Shown piece by piece: positions 46,017 to 58,621 of a stretch of DNA of 64,000 nucleotides. A program made the translations under genes and the position numbers. The stretch comes from Pestalotiopsis fici W106-1 (lineage: Eukaryota > Ascomycota > Sordariomycetes > Amphisphaeriales > Sporocadaceae). Every line of letters starts with the position of its first letter. The stretch's first letter is position 1. The notes under the pieces were generated by a model. That model had not been told where the DNA came from and searched no databases. It worked only from the letters and a program-made list of their open reading frames with translations. The DNA is taken from assembly GCF_000516985.1 (NCBI RefSeq), contig NW_006917096.1, forward strand, positions 3,767,606-3,831,605, given 5' to 3'.

Positions 46017-46738
46017 TTTGCTAGGCTGTCTCTCGCTCGTGTGAAGTTCAATTTCGTGTTAGTCTCAAGCCTTGTATCCTTACAGCCCTTGAGATCTTCT
46101 GGCATCTTTTTATCATTTTTATTTTCATCGACGCGACAGACACCCTCTGTCGGCCCGGCCATAACGCACACAGAGCAGCAATCCAGGCCACCAATGGGAT
46201 CAGTAGCGGCTCATGCAGTTTTCACACTTCGAAATCCGGGGCAGTGGTCCAACGTTTTCGCCTACTCAACAACTGCCTTTTTCAGACTCTGCAGATGCGG
46301 GGTTCAACTCAGCCGTGCGGCGGGTTGATGATCACGCCGCCGACTTTATTGGCCGTGTCACCACACTATCTATACCGGAGGGGGGGAGCATCGCATCTGC
46401 ACCATTTGGTCAGTTGATGTGCATGTCATCAAGTTGATGGACTGGAACGTCCATCTGCAACACTGGCAATCATCATGTCCTTCTATTAAGCACGCAATAG
46501 GCTTATTCTATGAGCTCATCCATTTTCGGTCTCTTTGCCCGTCTTGTCAGTTTTGCCTCCTCATGCAGGAACGGGGTGGGTTGCTGAATGCGGCAGTCGA
46601 ATCCCTGGCCCAAAAGTATCCCAATTCACGGCACTGCGCCTCAGACTCTCATCAACGCCGCCAACGCAAACAACTAGTCATTTCAGCCTCAAATTAAGCC
46701 TTATCCATATCACATCATAGACTTATGCTGCGATCAGG
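46017..46738. other. Divergent promoter of permease and sulfatase genes
   Basis: These 722 bases lie between two start codons facing away from each other, so shared regulation is possible. Frames on both strands show no gene. I could not pick out a clear Cys3/MetR-type sulfur-regulator site by eye. Confidence 0.5.
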
Positions 46739-48769
46739 ATGAAGCTCGTGGTACAATTTGTGCAACTGGCTCTTCTGAGCGCCGCTTGGGCCAATGGAGC
46801 TCCGGATTTCGAACCTGCCGGCCAGGTTCCCATGTTGGGTCCTGAGCGACGCCCCGAGCAGCCCAAGTCCCGGCCAAACATCGTCTTTATCCTGACCGAC
46901 GACCAAGACCTACACATGGGATCTTTGGAGTATATGCCATACGTACAGAAGCATCTCATCGCCCATGGAACTTTCTACAAACGACACTACTGCACCACTG
47001 CTCTCTGCTGTCCTTCACGCGTGACGCTCTGGACTGGCAAAGCTGCACACAACACAAATGTGACCAATGTGTCCCCGCCATATGGTCAGTTGAAATAGCC
47101 TGTTACTGTGTCGGCCACCATGACTAAGAGCCACCTAGGTGGATATCCCAAGTTTCTCAGCCAAGGCCTGAATGACAAGTATCTTCCGGTATGGCTACAA
47201 CAAGCAGGTTATAACACATTCTACACGGGGAAACTTTTCAACGCTCATGCAGTTGGAAACTATGATTCTCCACACGCTGCTGGATGGACAGCATCAGTAC
47301 GTCTCCCCAACAATCAACCGCCCAGGGTTCTATTGCTCAGGCTATTTAGGATTTCCTCCTCGATCCGTTTACGTACTGGTACAAGAACAGCACATACCAG
47401 CGCAACCACGATCCACCCGTGAGCTACGAAGGTAGACACAGCGTGGAAGTCCTGACTGAAAAGGCCTTGGGCTTGCTTGACGAAGCTGCTACAGGGCAAA
47501 AACCATTCTTCCTCGGCGTAGCTCCTGTAGCCCCACACGCAAACATTTGGGCTCCGAGTTTTGCTGAGGGGAAACACACGGATATACGCGACGTGGTCTT
47601 CTCCGTGCCCGAGCCGGAAGCCAAATATGAAGGGCTCTTCAAAGACGTCAAGGTTCCCCGAACCGAGAACTTCAATCCCGATGAACCCTCTGGCGCAAGT
47701 TGGATCAAGACATTGCCAAAACAGACCGACGAGAATGTTGCCTACAACGACCACTACTACAGACAGCGACTCCGCGCGCTGCAGAGTGTTGACGCCCTGG
47801 TCGATGACATTGTTAAGCGACTCGACGCCCATGGTATATTGGATAACACCTACATTATCTACTCTACAGATAATGGCTATCACATTGGCCAGCATCGGCT
47901 TCAACCGGCCAAGCAATGCAGGTTTGTTCACGTTCTTATTGAGAAAGAAAAAGAGAAAATCAGCCAACCCCACTGACCCTTGATAGTTTCGAGGAAGATA
48001 TCAATATCCCAATGGTCATTCGTGGACCAGGGGTGCCCAAGGACTCGGTGGCTGATATTGTGACTACACATACTGATTTTGCGCCGACATTACTCAAGAT
48101 TGCCGGAGCTCCCCTGAGGGATGATTTCGACGGCCTCGCCATACCCCTGACAGAAGAAGCCCTCCAGGAAGCTGGTCAAAGCCGGCACGAGCATGTCAAT
48201 GTAGAGCACTGGGGTTTTGCCTCCAACGAGGGGAAGCTCTTCGATGGATGGCAGAGATTGTATTTGAACAACACCTACAAGGCTTTGAGGGTCATTAGCA
48301 AGGACTATGATCTACACTACCAGGTCTGGTGCAACAACGACCACGAACTCTATGATCTGAAGGCATGTCAAGGGCTCATTCCCCGAATCCAGTAAACAAC
48401 GCTAACAAGCCGCAGTCCGACCCAGGCCAAATGCGCAACCTGCTCGATCCCCAAAAGAAGGCGCCTTCGACCCTGTTGGGCGAGCCTTTGGAGAAAGTTG
48501 TCTCCAGGCTGGATACTTTGCTATTTGTATTAAAGAACTGCAAGTCAGAGACATGCCGGCGCCCATGGAAAGCTTTGCATCCTGCAGGTAGTGTAGATAC
48601 ACTCAGAGATGCTTTGTCGCCAAGGTTTGATACATTCTACGCAGAGAGAGCAAGGAACATTGTCTTTGACAGGTGCGAGATGGGCTTTTTGCTAGACGCA
48701 GAAGGGCCTCGTTTTGATGATAGCCAGAAGGTGAATACCTTCGATGCAAACTGGCATCAGTGGGAATGA
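46739..48769 (+). CDS. Secreted sulfatase (arylsulfatase family)
   Basis: Predicted 601-residue sulfate-ester hydrolase. Exons are 46739-47084, 47139-47296, 47350-47921, 47987-48362 and 48416-48769. The first 20 residues (ending AAWANGA) are a signal peptide, so it is likely extracellular. Metal-binding LTDDQD is at residues 52-57. The sulfatase signature CCPSRVTLWTG starts at Cys90, the residue converted to formylglycine in active enzymes. DNGYHIGQH and FEEDINIPMVIRGPG match later conserved parts. The last intron appears to use a GC donor (AAG|GCATGT) since GC-AG alone keeps the frame from ELYDLK into SDPGQMRNLL. Natural substrate, aryl or sugar sulfate, is unknown. A fungal formylglycine-generating system must act elsewhere. 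Confidence 0.9.
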
Positions 48770-49227
48770 AGGCAGACTCAGCATCAAAAGATTAAACATA
48801 TTGTTCTGAGTTTACTTGCGATTAATCAAAATGAAAAAGTTGCACGTATGGCTGGCTAACTACTACCTATCAATGTTTTGCTGGGAGTAAATATATATAT
48901 ATGTAATTCTGCTCCTTCTGCTGGTTCATCAATTCTGATCCGATATGTGATCCTACATATTCATTTCGGGCAACTTCCTATTGGGCGACGATGTTCCGAT
49001 CCCTGCCAACATGCATCATGTTCACAGCCGCTTATGTCGCATTCTGCCCATTTTCACAGTGACTTAAACCATAACGGCGCGGAATTATGTTTTTGAACCA
49101 AATGAAATGGGTTCTGTTCTTCTTGGCTAAAATTTGTTCCAAATCATACAACTCATTGAAACTATCACCCATAGAGAGAAAGCATCGTAACCTCGCCAGG
49201 CTACGTGGTCGTTAACAAATATTCCCA
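48770..49227. other. Intergenic, DHA2-like transporter promoter
   Basis: Short codirectional spacer, AT-rich with a TATATATATAT stretch near 48892-48902, which could be a promoter element but lies about 330 bases from the next start. No gene seen. Confidence 0.5.
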
Positions 49228-51603
49228 ATGTCAGAACAACGCGACGAGCAAACCCCGCTCTTGAGTTCGTCCTCGAGCATTCGTTCAGCACAAAATATCT
49301 CAGCCTCTAGCTCTAGCGCCGAAGCCGATTCTTCAGATGCAGAGTCAAATATTGCTGTTGTACTTGGCGAACCCGATGCCGAAAATGCAGCAGCCAGCAT
49401 TGCAGCCAACCAGCAGGCCAAGCCGGCGCTCAACACAACGTCGCTTGTCCAAGTCATCGCGGTGTTGGCGATTGGTAAGGAATGTCCACCCCACCAAAAA
49501 AAAAACAAATTTCTTTGCTCGGCGCAGGGAATTACTCATACTTACAATCAGGACTCTTCACCTCCAACCTTGACGGTTCAATAGTGTTGGCCACCCATCC
49601 TCGGATAGCCTCAGAGTTTCATGCACTGGACCAGTCTAGCTGGATTTTCATCAGCTACTTGTTGTCTGGAGTTGCTACTCAGACACTCTATGCAAAGCTG
49701 AGCGACATCTATGGCCGCAAATGGCTTCTTGTATTTTGCTATGCGCTCTTTGCTGCAGGCTTGTAAGATCTACACCACCCACAATGTTCCGGATACAATT
49801 TGCTTATCCTTTATTCAGGACCACAATGCAAGTCAGATCCAATTCCGCTACAAGAACTTTCAAAAAAAAAAATGAGGAAAAAATGAGAGAGTGAAAATAG
49901 ACAAACGTGATTAGCTAACAAAAGGCATATCAGAGGATTGGCTAAATCCATGTGGCAAGTAATTCTTGGTCGTGCCATCTCTGGCTCTGGTGGTTCCGGC
50001 ATGGCTAGCATAGGCCTGGTTTTGATTACAGGTGAGCCCAGAGTGATATGGTAAATCTATACATTTGTTCTGTTCTGACTTTCATGGTGACAGATCTTAT
50101 CCCCCTCCGAGAGGTGGCCACCTGGCACGGATATATGAACATTATTAGCACGACCGGTAGAAGCCTGGGTGGTCCCGTTGGAGGGTTTCTCACAGATCAG
50201 GTTGGGTGGCGATGGTACGCTTCCTCCGAGATATCATGACTAAAAGTCCGACTAATGATGGGGCTTAGGTCATTCCTCGGCCAGGCTCCCATGTTCATCA
50301 TAGCAATCGTCTCTTGTATTATAGCCATACCCAACACCCGACGGACATCAACACTAGAGGGACAGAGAGGCCACAGGCAGGCTAGCTTGTTCATACGCGT
50401 CGATCTTGCCGGCACTCTCTTGCTTGGCCTCTCAATCCTGGTGCTGATGCTGCCACTTGAGCTGGGAGGAGTCAAGATCCCATGGCAGCACCCCTTCATA
50501 TTTGTTCTATTGGGGATAGGTGTGCTCCTTTTAGGAGTTTTCGTTGCAAATGAGGCTTGGCTAGCACCCAACCCTGTCTTCCCCATCCGGATGCTGAGGA
50601 ACAGAGAGATACTCGCGTGCTACCTCGTCATTGGCCTGCTAGCTGCAGCTCAAACTTCTGTAAGTCGTGTCAAATTTGATGGCTCGTCGCATTATCACGA
50701 AGGGACTTCTCATTTTGCTTCCAGCTCGTTTTTGCCGTACCGTTGTACTTTCAAGTCACCCAGAAGGTCTCCAACACTGTTGCTGGTGCTCACTTGTTCC
50801 CAGCTGTCTTTGGTAATGCCATCGGAGGCCTACTGACCGGTCGTATCATTAAACGGTGCGTCAGTCAACCGATGTTTACTGCTTCGATATACTAAGACTA
50901 TTGGCGTCTAGCACTGGGCGCTACAAGATGCCCATGATTCTGGCTTCGGCTGCTGGGACGATATCTTACACGTTGCTCATCTTACGGTGGCTGGGTGACA
51001 CCAATTGGTGGGAATCCCTTTACATCATCCTTGGGTGAGTGATGACTTCTTACGACATCGTCTCTCGTGATGAATACTTTTGGCTGAATCGCGTTAGTGG
51101 TCTGGGCGCTGGTATGGGAAACACGGCAGTTTTTGTAGCTATCAACGCAATCGTGGATCCGTCGCATAAGGCCGTCGTAGTCTCGGGTCTATTCCTGTCC
51201 GTGTCGGTAGGAATGATCACTGGCGTTGCCGCCACGAGCGCGTTGATGCTGGAGGTAATGCAAAAGCACCTCGACAAGAACCTTGTCAACTTGGGTCTTG
51301 AAGTCGCAGAAAGACTTGATGTAAGTTAAGTCCCATGTCATTTGTTGCATTATTCTGAAATCTTGTCTTTGAATAGATCATATCAAAGGCCGCCGGAAAT
51401 GTTGAATACATCTACAAATTACGTGGACAAGTCGCAGCCGCAGTGACAAGTGCCTATGTTGATGGACTGCGATGGGGCTACAGTAAGTATTCACGATCAA
51501 CTCGAGTGTGCTGCTCCTGATTCGGGGAACAGGTGTGTCTCTGGGCTGTTCTATCCTTGCACTCTGTGCCGCCTTGACTTTGAGAAACAAGCGCTTGTCC
51601 TAA
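49228..51603 (+). CDS. MFS transporter, DHA2-like (drug or basic amino acid antiporter type)
   Basis: Predicted 573-residue polytopic transporter with ten exons: 49228-49474, 49552-49762, 49934-50031, 50094-50214, 50269-50659, 50725-50855, 50912-51034, 51098-51320, 51377-51482 and 51533-51603; all phases close. The N-terminus is a Ser/Ala-rich cytosolic tail with DEQTPLLSS, a dileucine-type signal seen in vacuolar membrane proteins. SNLDGSIVLATHPRIASEF and KLSDIYGRKW are the helix 1 and loop 2-3 motifs. GRAISGSGGSGMA and GRSLGGPVGGFLTD correspond to motif-C-like helices. About 14 helices are expected, as in DHA2. Yeast relatives are Vba vacuolar amino acid and Atr/Sge drug carriers; substrate not inferable. 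Intron 2 (49763-49933) is longer than the others, so a missed mini-exon there is possible. Confidence 0.87.
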
Positions 51604-51736
51604 GGCGCCAATATCTTTTTGATGGTGCATCTAACTCTAGCTTGAAGACGATTATCGTTTCCGAATTTACTTTTTTCTCTCTCATATTGTACAAAGTATT
51701 TTAAACCTGTTCCAAACATGAAAATATTCCTAATTA

Positions 51737-53420
51737 TCAGGAACTTTCAGAGACTTCATGATCTTTTGCCTCCTTCTCCTTCAGCATCTGGCAGAAAGTG
51801 CTGTTTGAGCGAATCACCTCGCCATAGCGAATGAAGATGAATGGAAGGGCGGACATCGCAAGACTAACAAAGGCCAGAAGCGTTGAGGCCCATCCCACCC
51901 CCAAGTTATCGTACATCGAAGTTGTTGCCAGTGGCAAGACTGCCCCAAAAACACTGCGCGTGCAGGCAGATGCCGCAAGAGCGGAAGCTGCAAATACCTT
52001 GTAGGCATCAGCAAGGTAATTAAGAAATGCCATGAAGATGAGGAGATTTCCTAATCCGAATGGAGCGCCCGCCAAGCAGGGCACAAGCCAGTGGACGTCT
52101 TCGCGTGCTGACCAACCCATCCAGAGAAGGGATATAGCCAGAAGAGGTCCGCCGATGCAAGCCAAAGGAAGACGCCTACTCTCCTCGCGCTGCGTCCACG
52201 GCTTTCCCTTGAGTCGACTACGCTGGAGGAAGGCGTCATAGAGGAAGAAGAGAAGCAGTGCTGCACAGGTTCCGGCACTGATAGGCAAGAACATGAGACC
52301 AGACGTGCTTGCAGACATGCCATAGATACCCTTGAACACAATGGGATAGGCTTGGAAGAACATGTAGAAGATGGCGTAAATAATCGCCAGGTAGAAGCAG
52401 ACGGCAATGACAATAGGTTCTGTCACCATCATTCGAAGTGGACGTGCCAAGACAACCCCGACAACATGGCGCCAGTCCTTGACTTCCAGCTCGATTGGAG
52501 CATACGACTGAACCGGAGCCTGGCCTTTCTCGGACATGTTTTTTCTCATCTTTCTTGCTCGCTTCTTGAGAATTACCGGCCCAAATGTTTCAGGCAGGAA
52601 GACAAGCGGTATCCATGATGCAGCCGCAATAATTACCGCTGCCCAGAATGTCCAGCGCCAAGAGTAGTTCTCGGAAAGTGACCCAGAAATAGCGGGAGCC
52701 ACGGACGGGGCGGTTGTGATGGTCGCCATGAAGAAAGCTATGGCCCTTCCTCTGGTGACGGGGTCGTCGTATATATCCGCAAACATGCCGCCGACAATGG
52801 TCAGTGGAGCACTCGCGCAGATTCCAGCCAACAATCGAAAGACAATCAGGGCCGCCCAGTTCGGGGACAGCGCGGTGCCAAGAGTAAAGGCTGTGTAGCC
52901 GGCATAGGTGAGAAGGATGGGTACTCGACGGCCGTAGACTTCGGATAGAGGACCAAATAACAAGGGGCCGAGCACATAGCCGACGAGATAGATGGATATG
53001 GGTAGGACGAGTTGGGGGTTTCCGCCAGTCGTACTGATGCCGAAATCTGGTGCGATGAACGATATTGCATTGGAAGGTAGAGATGAGTTGAGCGTGCTGT
53101 TGATGACGGTCAGAATACCCGTGAAAACGATGACGACTTTTCGAGCCTGTTAAAGTCAGCGCAAAAGAAAGATTTTTGTAATTTCAAAATGAAATCGTGT
53201 TTGTTGACCTCAATGGTTGAAAAACGAATGTCTAGGCAGAGTATCCAAAGAACAAGAGACATACCTTGGACCAGTTGTATGGATTGTCTGGGTCATCGGG
53301 TGTAAAATGAACCAGGCTGACTTCTCTGCATCCCCCTGACATTTGGCCCTCTCCAATAACCTGTACGGACCTTTGCATCTCTGCGAAAGATGTTGTTTCC
53401 ATGGGCGCTTCGCAAGACAT
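51737..53420 (-). CDS. MFS transporter, DHA1 drug/polyamine type
   Basis: Predicted 521-residue transporter with about 12 helices and two exons, 53420-53265 and 53146-51737. The first exon ends in FTPDDPDNPYNWSK, the hallmark leading into helix 1 of this fungal DHA1 branch (Flr1/Tpo/Mfs1-like). The start at 53420 (MSCEAPMETT) gives a usual length; an in-frame ATG at 53591 would add 57 residues. GPLSEVYGRRVPIL is the loop 2-3 motif and GRAIAFFMA follows. YSWRWTFWA and FLPETFGPVILKKRA precede the central loop. LPISAGTCAALLLFF and the final FIFIRYGEVIR match the branch's C-terminal half. It is convergent with the DHA2-like gene, 133 bases apart. Export of a toxic compound or polyamine is likely, but substrate is unknown. 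Confidence 0.9.
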
Positions 53421-56113
53421 GTCGATGCCGACGGACTTCCTCCTGGGGTGATTACTGCAATCAGACAGCTTGAACGTCGAGAATTTCCTCGCCTCAGCCT
53501 CGATGGGCCACAGCCCGAGATAAAGTCCATCATTTCCTCCACGCAGGGTTGAACAAGGCCGATAGAGCAGTCGACCCGCTCCCCCGTTCAATCCATAAGC
53601 AGCCGAAACTTGATGCCATTGTGGATAAAAGTGCCTCTATCTCGCATCAGAAAGCTTGCAAAGTGGGCTCAGATGGAACGAGCAGACAAAAAATTTTGCA
53701 ACTTGGTTCAGCATCGAGGACAGACACCGAGACAAAGCGCCAGTTGTAGGCGAGCGGATGAATATAGGAGTTTGGCCAAATGGGCGCGGAATGAATTGCG
53801 TCCCCATTTCCGTTGCAATGAGCCGCCCTTTCCCGCGACCTTGTGGGTCGTCCGTCTATACTAACCGGCAAGATGTGGATACGCGGCCGGCCTCGTTGGT
53901 GGACCGATTATATCATCAACACAGTAAACAGCGTCGAGACTGGTTTAGTTTCTAGGGGACGCGAAATAAAGACACAGGAGTCAGAACTTTAGATAAGCAT
54001 CAGCCAACACATTGGCTACGAATGTTTGGCAAGGCGGCGCTATCTTTTGATTATGACAGTCATTGTTGTATGCAATGACAAGAGACCATTCTCCACGAGC
54101 CTATGTGGATGACAAGGATCAATCCAACCACATAAAATGGCCAGTCTCAGCGGTGTAATGAGTCTGAGCCAAATCTTAGAAGGGACTTTAGACATCAATG
54201 CGCAGGAAATCTTGAGCCATGGCATGGCAATCCTGAATCCCGCAGTAACCCATGTATGCTAAAAAGCCTTTATTGTGGCTTCAGCGCGATTGGCTGAGAC
54301 CATTATCTCTTCTGTTGACCTGGTTGAATACAGGCCGAGTACCGCGATGCTTTGCCGTCGATGTTGAACTGGGGGAAAATATCAGTTCACCACACTCTCG
54401 AGCTGGATCTATGATTTACCGTTATTCGGTGCCGTAATAACTGACTTCCCATCGAATTGAAAGGTGTTTATACCCATTAAATTCTCTGGCACTCACATTA
54501 CTTGTCGGATAATGAATTCAAATGCATTTGATCATAATATGCAAGGCATTTCGGTCCTTGATATATGCAGTTGATCATAATATGCAAGGCATTTCGGTCC
54601 TTGATATATGCAGAATCAACCATCAGAGCACCGCAGGCTCATCCTTTCTTCTCAAGGCGGTCGTTCTCCAGACATGGCGAGTAGGATTGGTGTGGATACA
54701 CTTCTCGACAATGAGTGGTTCCAGCGTTTCATAAGTACACCATGGAATGCTAAATGCATGTTACTGCAGTGGTAGAGCCATAAGATTCAGGAGCTCGACC
54801 ATGGCGATCAATCCAACGGGGAAAGAGGTCTTGTTACTCATTCAGCCCAGAATATCCTCCTTCACTCTTACAATGCAAGACTTTGATGTCGGAGGCCTGC
54901 AATGATGAGGCCAGTATTCGAGATCATGTGTGAAACCATGCAATTCCATTCACTACAGAATATACAGGAGGCGACTTTTGTGAAAAGCCAAGACAAAAGA
55001 GTAGAAATTGCCTAAAGCCAGAGATTTTGCCAGGATTTTGCAGAATGCCTCGAAGACCGTTATTTGATATTTCGGAATGTGGAGCCGCACAACTGACTAT
55101 AGTAATAATTACTTCTCTTTATTGGACTTTGGACAGTTTCACAACACAGCATGTCCCCAGGACCAGAAATCCTACATACTTGGGGCAGGACGCCTCGCCA
55201 TCCGCTTGCCGATGCCACTGGCCAGGAAAGATGACCTGAGCTCCTTGGATACTTGGTAGTCTTTTTAGTCATGATTCGGGGGCAGTATGTCCTTCCGGAA
55301 TGTGGGGATGGATGGGCTTGTTCAGCCCATCCTCTCGGCCTCTGCAAGTCAAAAAGCATTGCAAAATTCAGGAACTTTTGCGGGGTAACCTTGTCTCTCT
55401 ACAATCAGCATGCGGGGAATGGGACACTTACGTAGTAAGCTCGGGTACTCGATGTCAGGCAGAAGGGACTCTTGGCCTCCAAACGTGGGTGACCCCAATC
55501 TTGTGATCATTGGGCTTATTCAGGGGACCTGGGGAAACCATGTCGTAGCTCGGCCGAATGAACCCGAATTTGTACTACCTGGGAGGCGACCACCTATCCA
55601 GGGGGGGTTGCGTTGTTGTCAAAGCATACACCGCGTGCTATCAGCGAGACTATCGAAAGGTTCTCCGCAAACTAAGCCCGAGGGAAAGAACCGTTGCGCT
55701 CGGGTATTCATTCATGGCCGAAGTATTTGTCAACACGAAATGTGGAAACGAACCTGTTGGTCTGACTTTTGTAAACGAGTGGGAGAAACAATTCTATAGT
55801 AGTTGTAGCTTTTACTTGAATTGTCTTGATGGTGTTTTCATGTCACAAGCCCTGCGTCTGGACTAGGATTACGGTCAACGGCAACAGATCTTGAAAAATG
55901 GTTTCGCGGCGTACTGATACTTTCATTATTGCCATGCTGGAAGAATCGTGCTAATTTTTAGTTTGGAGGAACAGAATGACACTTCGTCGAGTCGCGTTCC
56001 ATCATACAGCGTCTAGGTACTAAATCAGAAGTTCTGATATATTTTCATGAGTACAATCGATTTATTAATGATGCCTTTTCTAAGCTAGGCACTGAATTCA
56101 GTAGCAAGATCTT
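53421..56113. other. Intergenic with a 43-bp tandem duplication
   Basis: This 2.7 kb lies between the DHA1 transporter start and the 3' end of the sugar-porter gene. It includes the 43-bp duplication at 54528-54613. Frames at 55410-55866 on the plus strand are open but overlap in two frames and match no family, so I make no gene call. Confidence 0.45.
54528..54613 (+). repeat. Perfect tandem duplication, 2 x 43 bp
   Basis: Two identical 43-base units, 54528-54570 and 54571-54613, each starting TTGATCATAATATGC and ending GATATATGCAG. No mismatch between copies was seen, which points to a recent slippage event or selection for a repeated site. It lies in non-coding DNA. Confidence 0.95.
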
Positions 56114-57928
56114 TCAAGTGGCTCGAGTCTCAAATTGTTCAGCTTTTCCCATCTCCATCGACTTGAGACTTGCGTGGTTATCCTCGGCACTCTCATCTCG
56201 GAAGGCTCTCGTCTTGACTCTGTTCTCGAATCTCTCATCAATTTGGGCAGCAGTCAAATCCATGGTGTCGGGCATCTCGAAAAATAGAATGACAAAGGAC
56301 AAAAGACATGTTCCAAAGAAGACCCAGCCAAGTTCGCCGCCAAGGTTTCCGTAGCCGGGATTAAACATGTATGGCACGACTATGTTCCAAACAGTGCTGT
56401 AGAAGTAGTTGAAGAAGAACCCAATGGCGAGCGTCTTGGCCCGCAACCTCATGGTGGACACCTCAGCAGCGACAGCGAGCGCCGACCCATTCGCTGGGCC
56501 TATGCTAAGCCATACCAACTGCAGGGTAATTGCGACAGCCCACCTGAGTGCGCCATTCTGGTTGGGCACAGCAGCGCAGATACCCATGATGAAGAACATG
56601 ACGCCGGCAAACGCCGTGCCGCCAAGGACCAGCGCTCTCCGTCCCATGAAGGTCATGGCCCAGAAGGTGAGGATGCTGGAGAAGATGGACATGGCAATAC
56701 CAATCTCGATGATCATGGCGACGTCGGTCGAAGAGAGGCCTGCCAGAACCATAAAATAGGGGGCATTGTTGAGGAAGACTGCCCCGGTCATTTGCGCCAG
56801 TCCATTGCCGTACAATACAACTCGCGTGCGCCTCCAGTTAGTTCCTTGGAAACATTCCAGGAAACTCGAGTCACCAATCTCTGACTCGTGTCCCACGACA
56901 TCCTGAATCTGACGCAACGCAAAATTAATTGAGCTCTGTTTATTTCCATGTAGTCGGGACAGGGATTTGTTGGCCTGTTCGATGCGGTTCTTTCGAATGA
57001 GAAAGTAGGACGATTCGGGAATCAAGAAGGCTCCGGCCATCAGTGCAGATGGCCAGCACCATTCTGCGGCGAATAAGACCTTGTAGGCGGATTCGTCCAT
57101 AATTGTGACGCGAGTGAATGAGATTGATGCAGCAATGAGATAACCGACACCCTGCAGGTTCTTGTTAGCCAAGTCACCAACCATGGTTAGACGGCATCGC
57201 AGTACTGACCAGACAGAAGGTGTATGAAGCCAGGGCAATACCACGAATCTTCAAGGGCGTGATTTCGGATATGTAAGTTTGTCCGGATGCCAGTGCTAAA
57301 GTAAGACATGTTAGAAAATACAGCAATCTTTGTGGTGTTTCAAAAATGACAACTTACCCATTCCGAGTCCAATTGCGTTGACCATCTTGCCGCCGAGGAA
57401 TTGTCCATTCGTCTCGGAGGTATAAATGATGGCAACGCCCACTACGGAAACGACACCAGCAAGAAACATTGTCCATCTTCGACCAAATCGATCGGCAATC
57501 GGACCAGAAATCCAAGCTCCAATACCAGTCATTAGCTGTGGGATTGCGTTCCAGAGAGACTGCCAATAGGCGGGAACGACATATTCGCCATCCACAAGAG
57601 TCCCAAATTTCATGCTTCCATGTTGTTAGCAAATTGCCCCAAACCATGAAACGGCAGTTTCTCCTTCTTACACGAATGGAACCATGTCAAGACATAACGA
57701 CAATGTGATATTATCGAAGCCATACATAAAGGCTCCGAGGTTGGCGTAGAAGCAACAAGCCAGAATATACGGGCTGTGCTTTAGTGCCCTCCAGGCTGTG
57801 GAGTTTTCGTCGTCATTGCCAGCAATGGACGTGGGTGAAAAGTTGCTGTTATTGTTGAGCTCCCTAGGCTGCGAGGTTTGTGCAGGCTCACTGGCAAGAG
57901 CCGGGTCATTCTTGATGCTGGAAGCCAT
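56114..57928 (-). CDS. MFS sugar porter (maltose/alpha-glucoside permease type)
   Basis: Predicted 545-residue plasma-membrane sugar-proton symporter in four exons: 57928-57672, 57614-57358, 57295-57210 and 57151-56114; all phases close. Sugar-porter hallmarks are YGFDNITLS in helix 1, GPIADRFGRRW in the loop 2-3 motif, YISEITPLKIRG after helix 4, PESSYFLIRKNR after helix 6, FMGRRALVLGG in the loop 8-9 motif, and the closing ANGSALAVAAEVSTMRLRAKT region. The N-terminal tail is long and hydrophilic. It diverges from an intracellular GH78 rhamnosidase gene, so its substrate may be a rhamnose-containing glycoside or flavonoid sugar; that is inferred from position only. Family members also carry glucose, lactose or maltose. 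Confidence 0.92.
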
Positions 57929-58621
57929 CTCGTATGTCAGTGGTGTGTTTGTTTGCAGAATCTAGTGACCATGTGCAGCACTCACAGACGGGCAATATTA
58001 AATATACTGGCCAACAGCTCTTTCAAGTCCATTAAAGTTATAATAATAGGCGATTATTAGAGTTTCAACAGCACTGGAGCCCTTTGGCCCCTGCCCATGC
58101 ATGGCCGCTAAAGCCCTGTCTCCTTCGGCAAGTGGTTAATCCCCCCATGGGGAAAGGGATCAACAGATAACGCCTGTCTGATACTGGCTTGGTATCTGCG
58201 CTAAGGCCCGTGACAGTTGCATTTGTCACAGTTCCTATCCACAATGGCCCAAGAGCATTACATCAAGGTGGCAACCGGTCGGGTTTCTGATGCTTGGGGG
58301 GAAGGTCGTGAAGTGGGCGCCCGGAAAAGCCGCGCGTCTGTGTGTGCCGGATCCGGAACTGCCGCTTTTGGAGAATCCCTATCGACTATCTGCCGGGAAT
58401 TGTGGGGGACATCCCCAAATCTCCAACTCGTCACTGGCCCAGTGATTGTCTACGCTACCTCGTGCTCGGCATAGAGGCGTCCGAGTTCTGTGTGACATCG
58501 TGAAGTTGTGAATGTTTAGGGACAATATACTTACTTGTTGGCTTTACTCGTTGATGTTGGGCCATCTTGCTTCATCAACTGCGTTGACACTTGCACACGT
58601 CGACATCTAACAACCCCCATC
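57929..58621. other. Divergent promoter of sugar porter and rhamnosidase
   Basis: These 693 bases separate the two starts and probably contain shared control sites. A CCCCCCATGGGG-type palindrome lies at about 58140-58151, and several CGG-containing stretches between 58270 and 58400 could bind zinc-cluster regulators. No site can be assigned to a named regulator. Confidence 0.45.

Noticed and set aside
54750..54830. tRNA-like D-arm text (AGTGGTAGAGC)
   Set aside because: No matching acceptor stem, anticodon stem or T-loop follows, so it is chance similarity.
55410..55866. Two overlapping plus-strand frames of about 100-130 codons
   Set aside because: They occupy different frames of the same DNA, show no family signature and cannot be joined to other exons.
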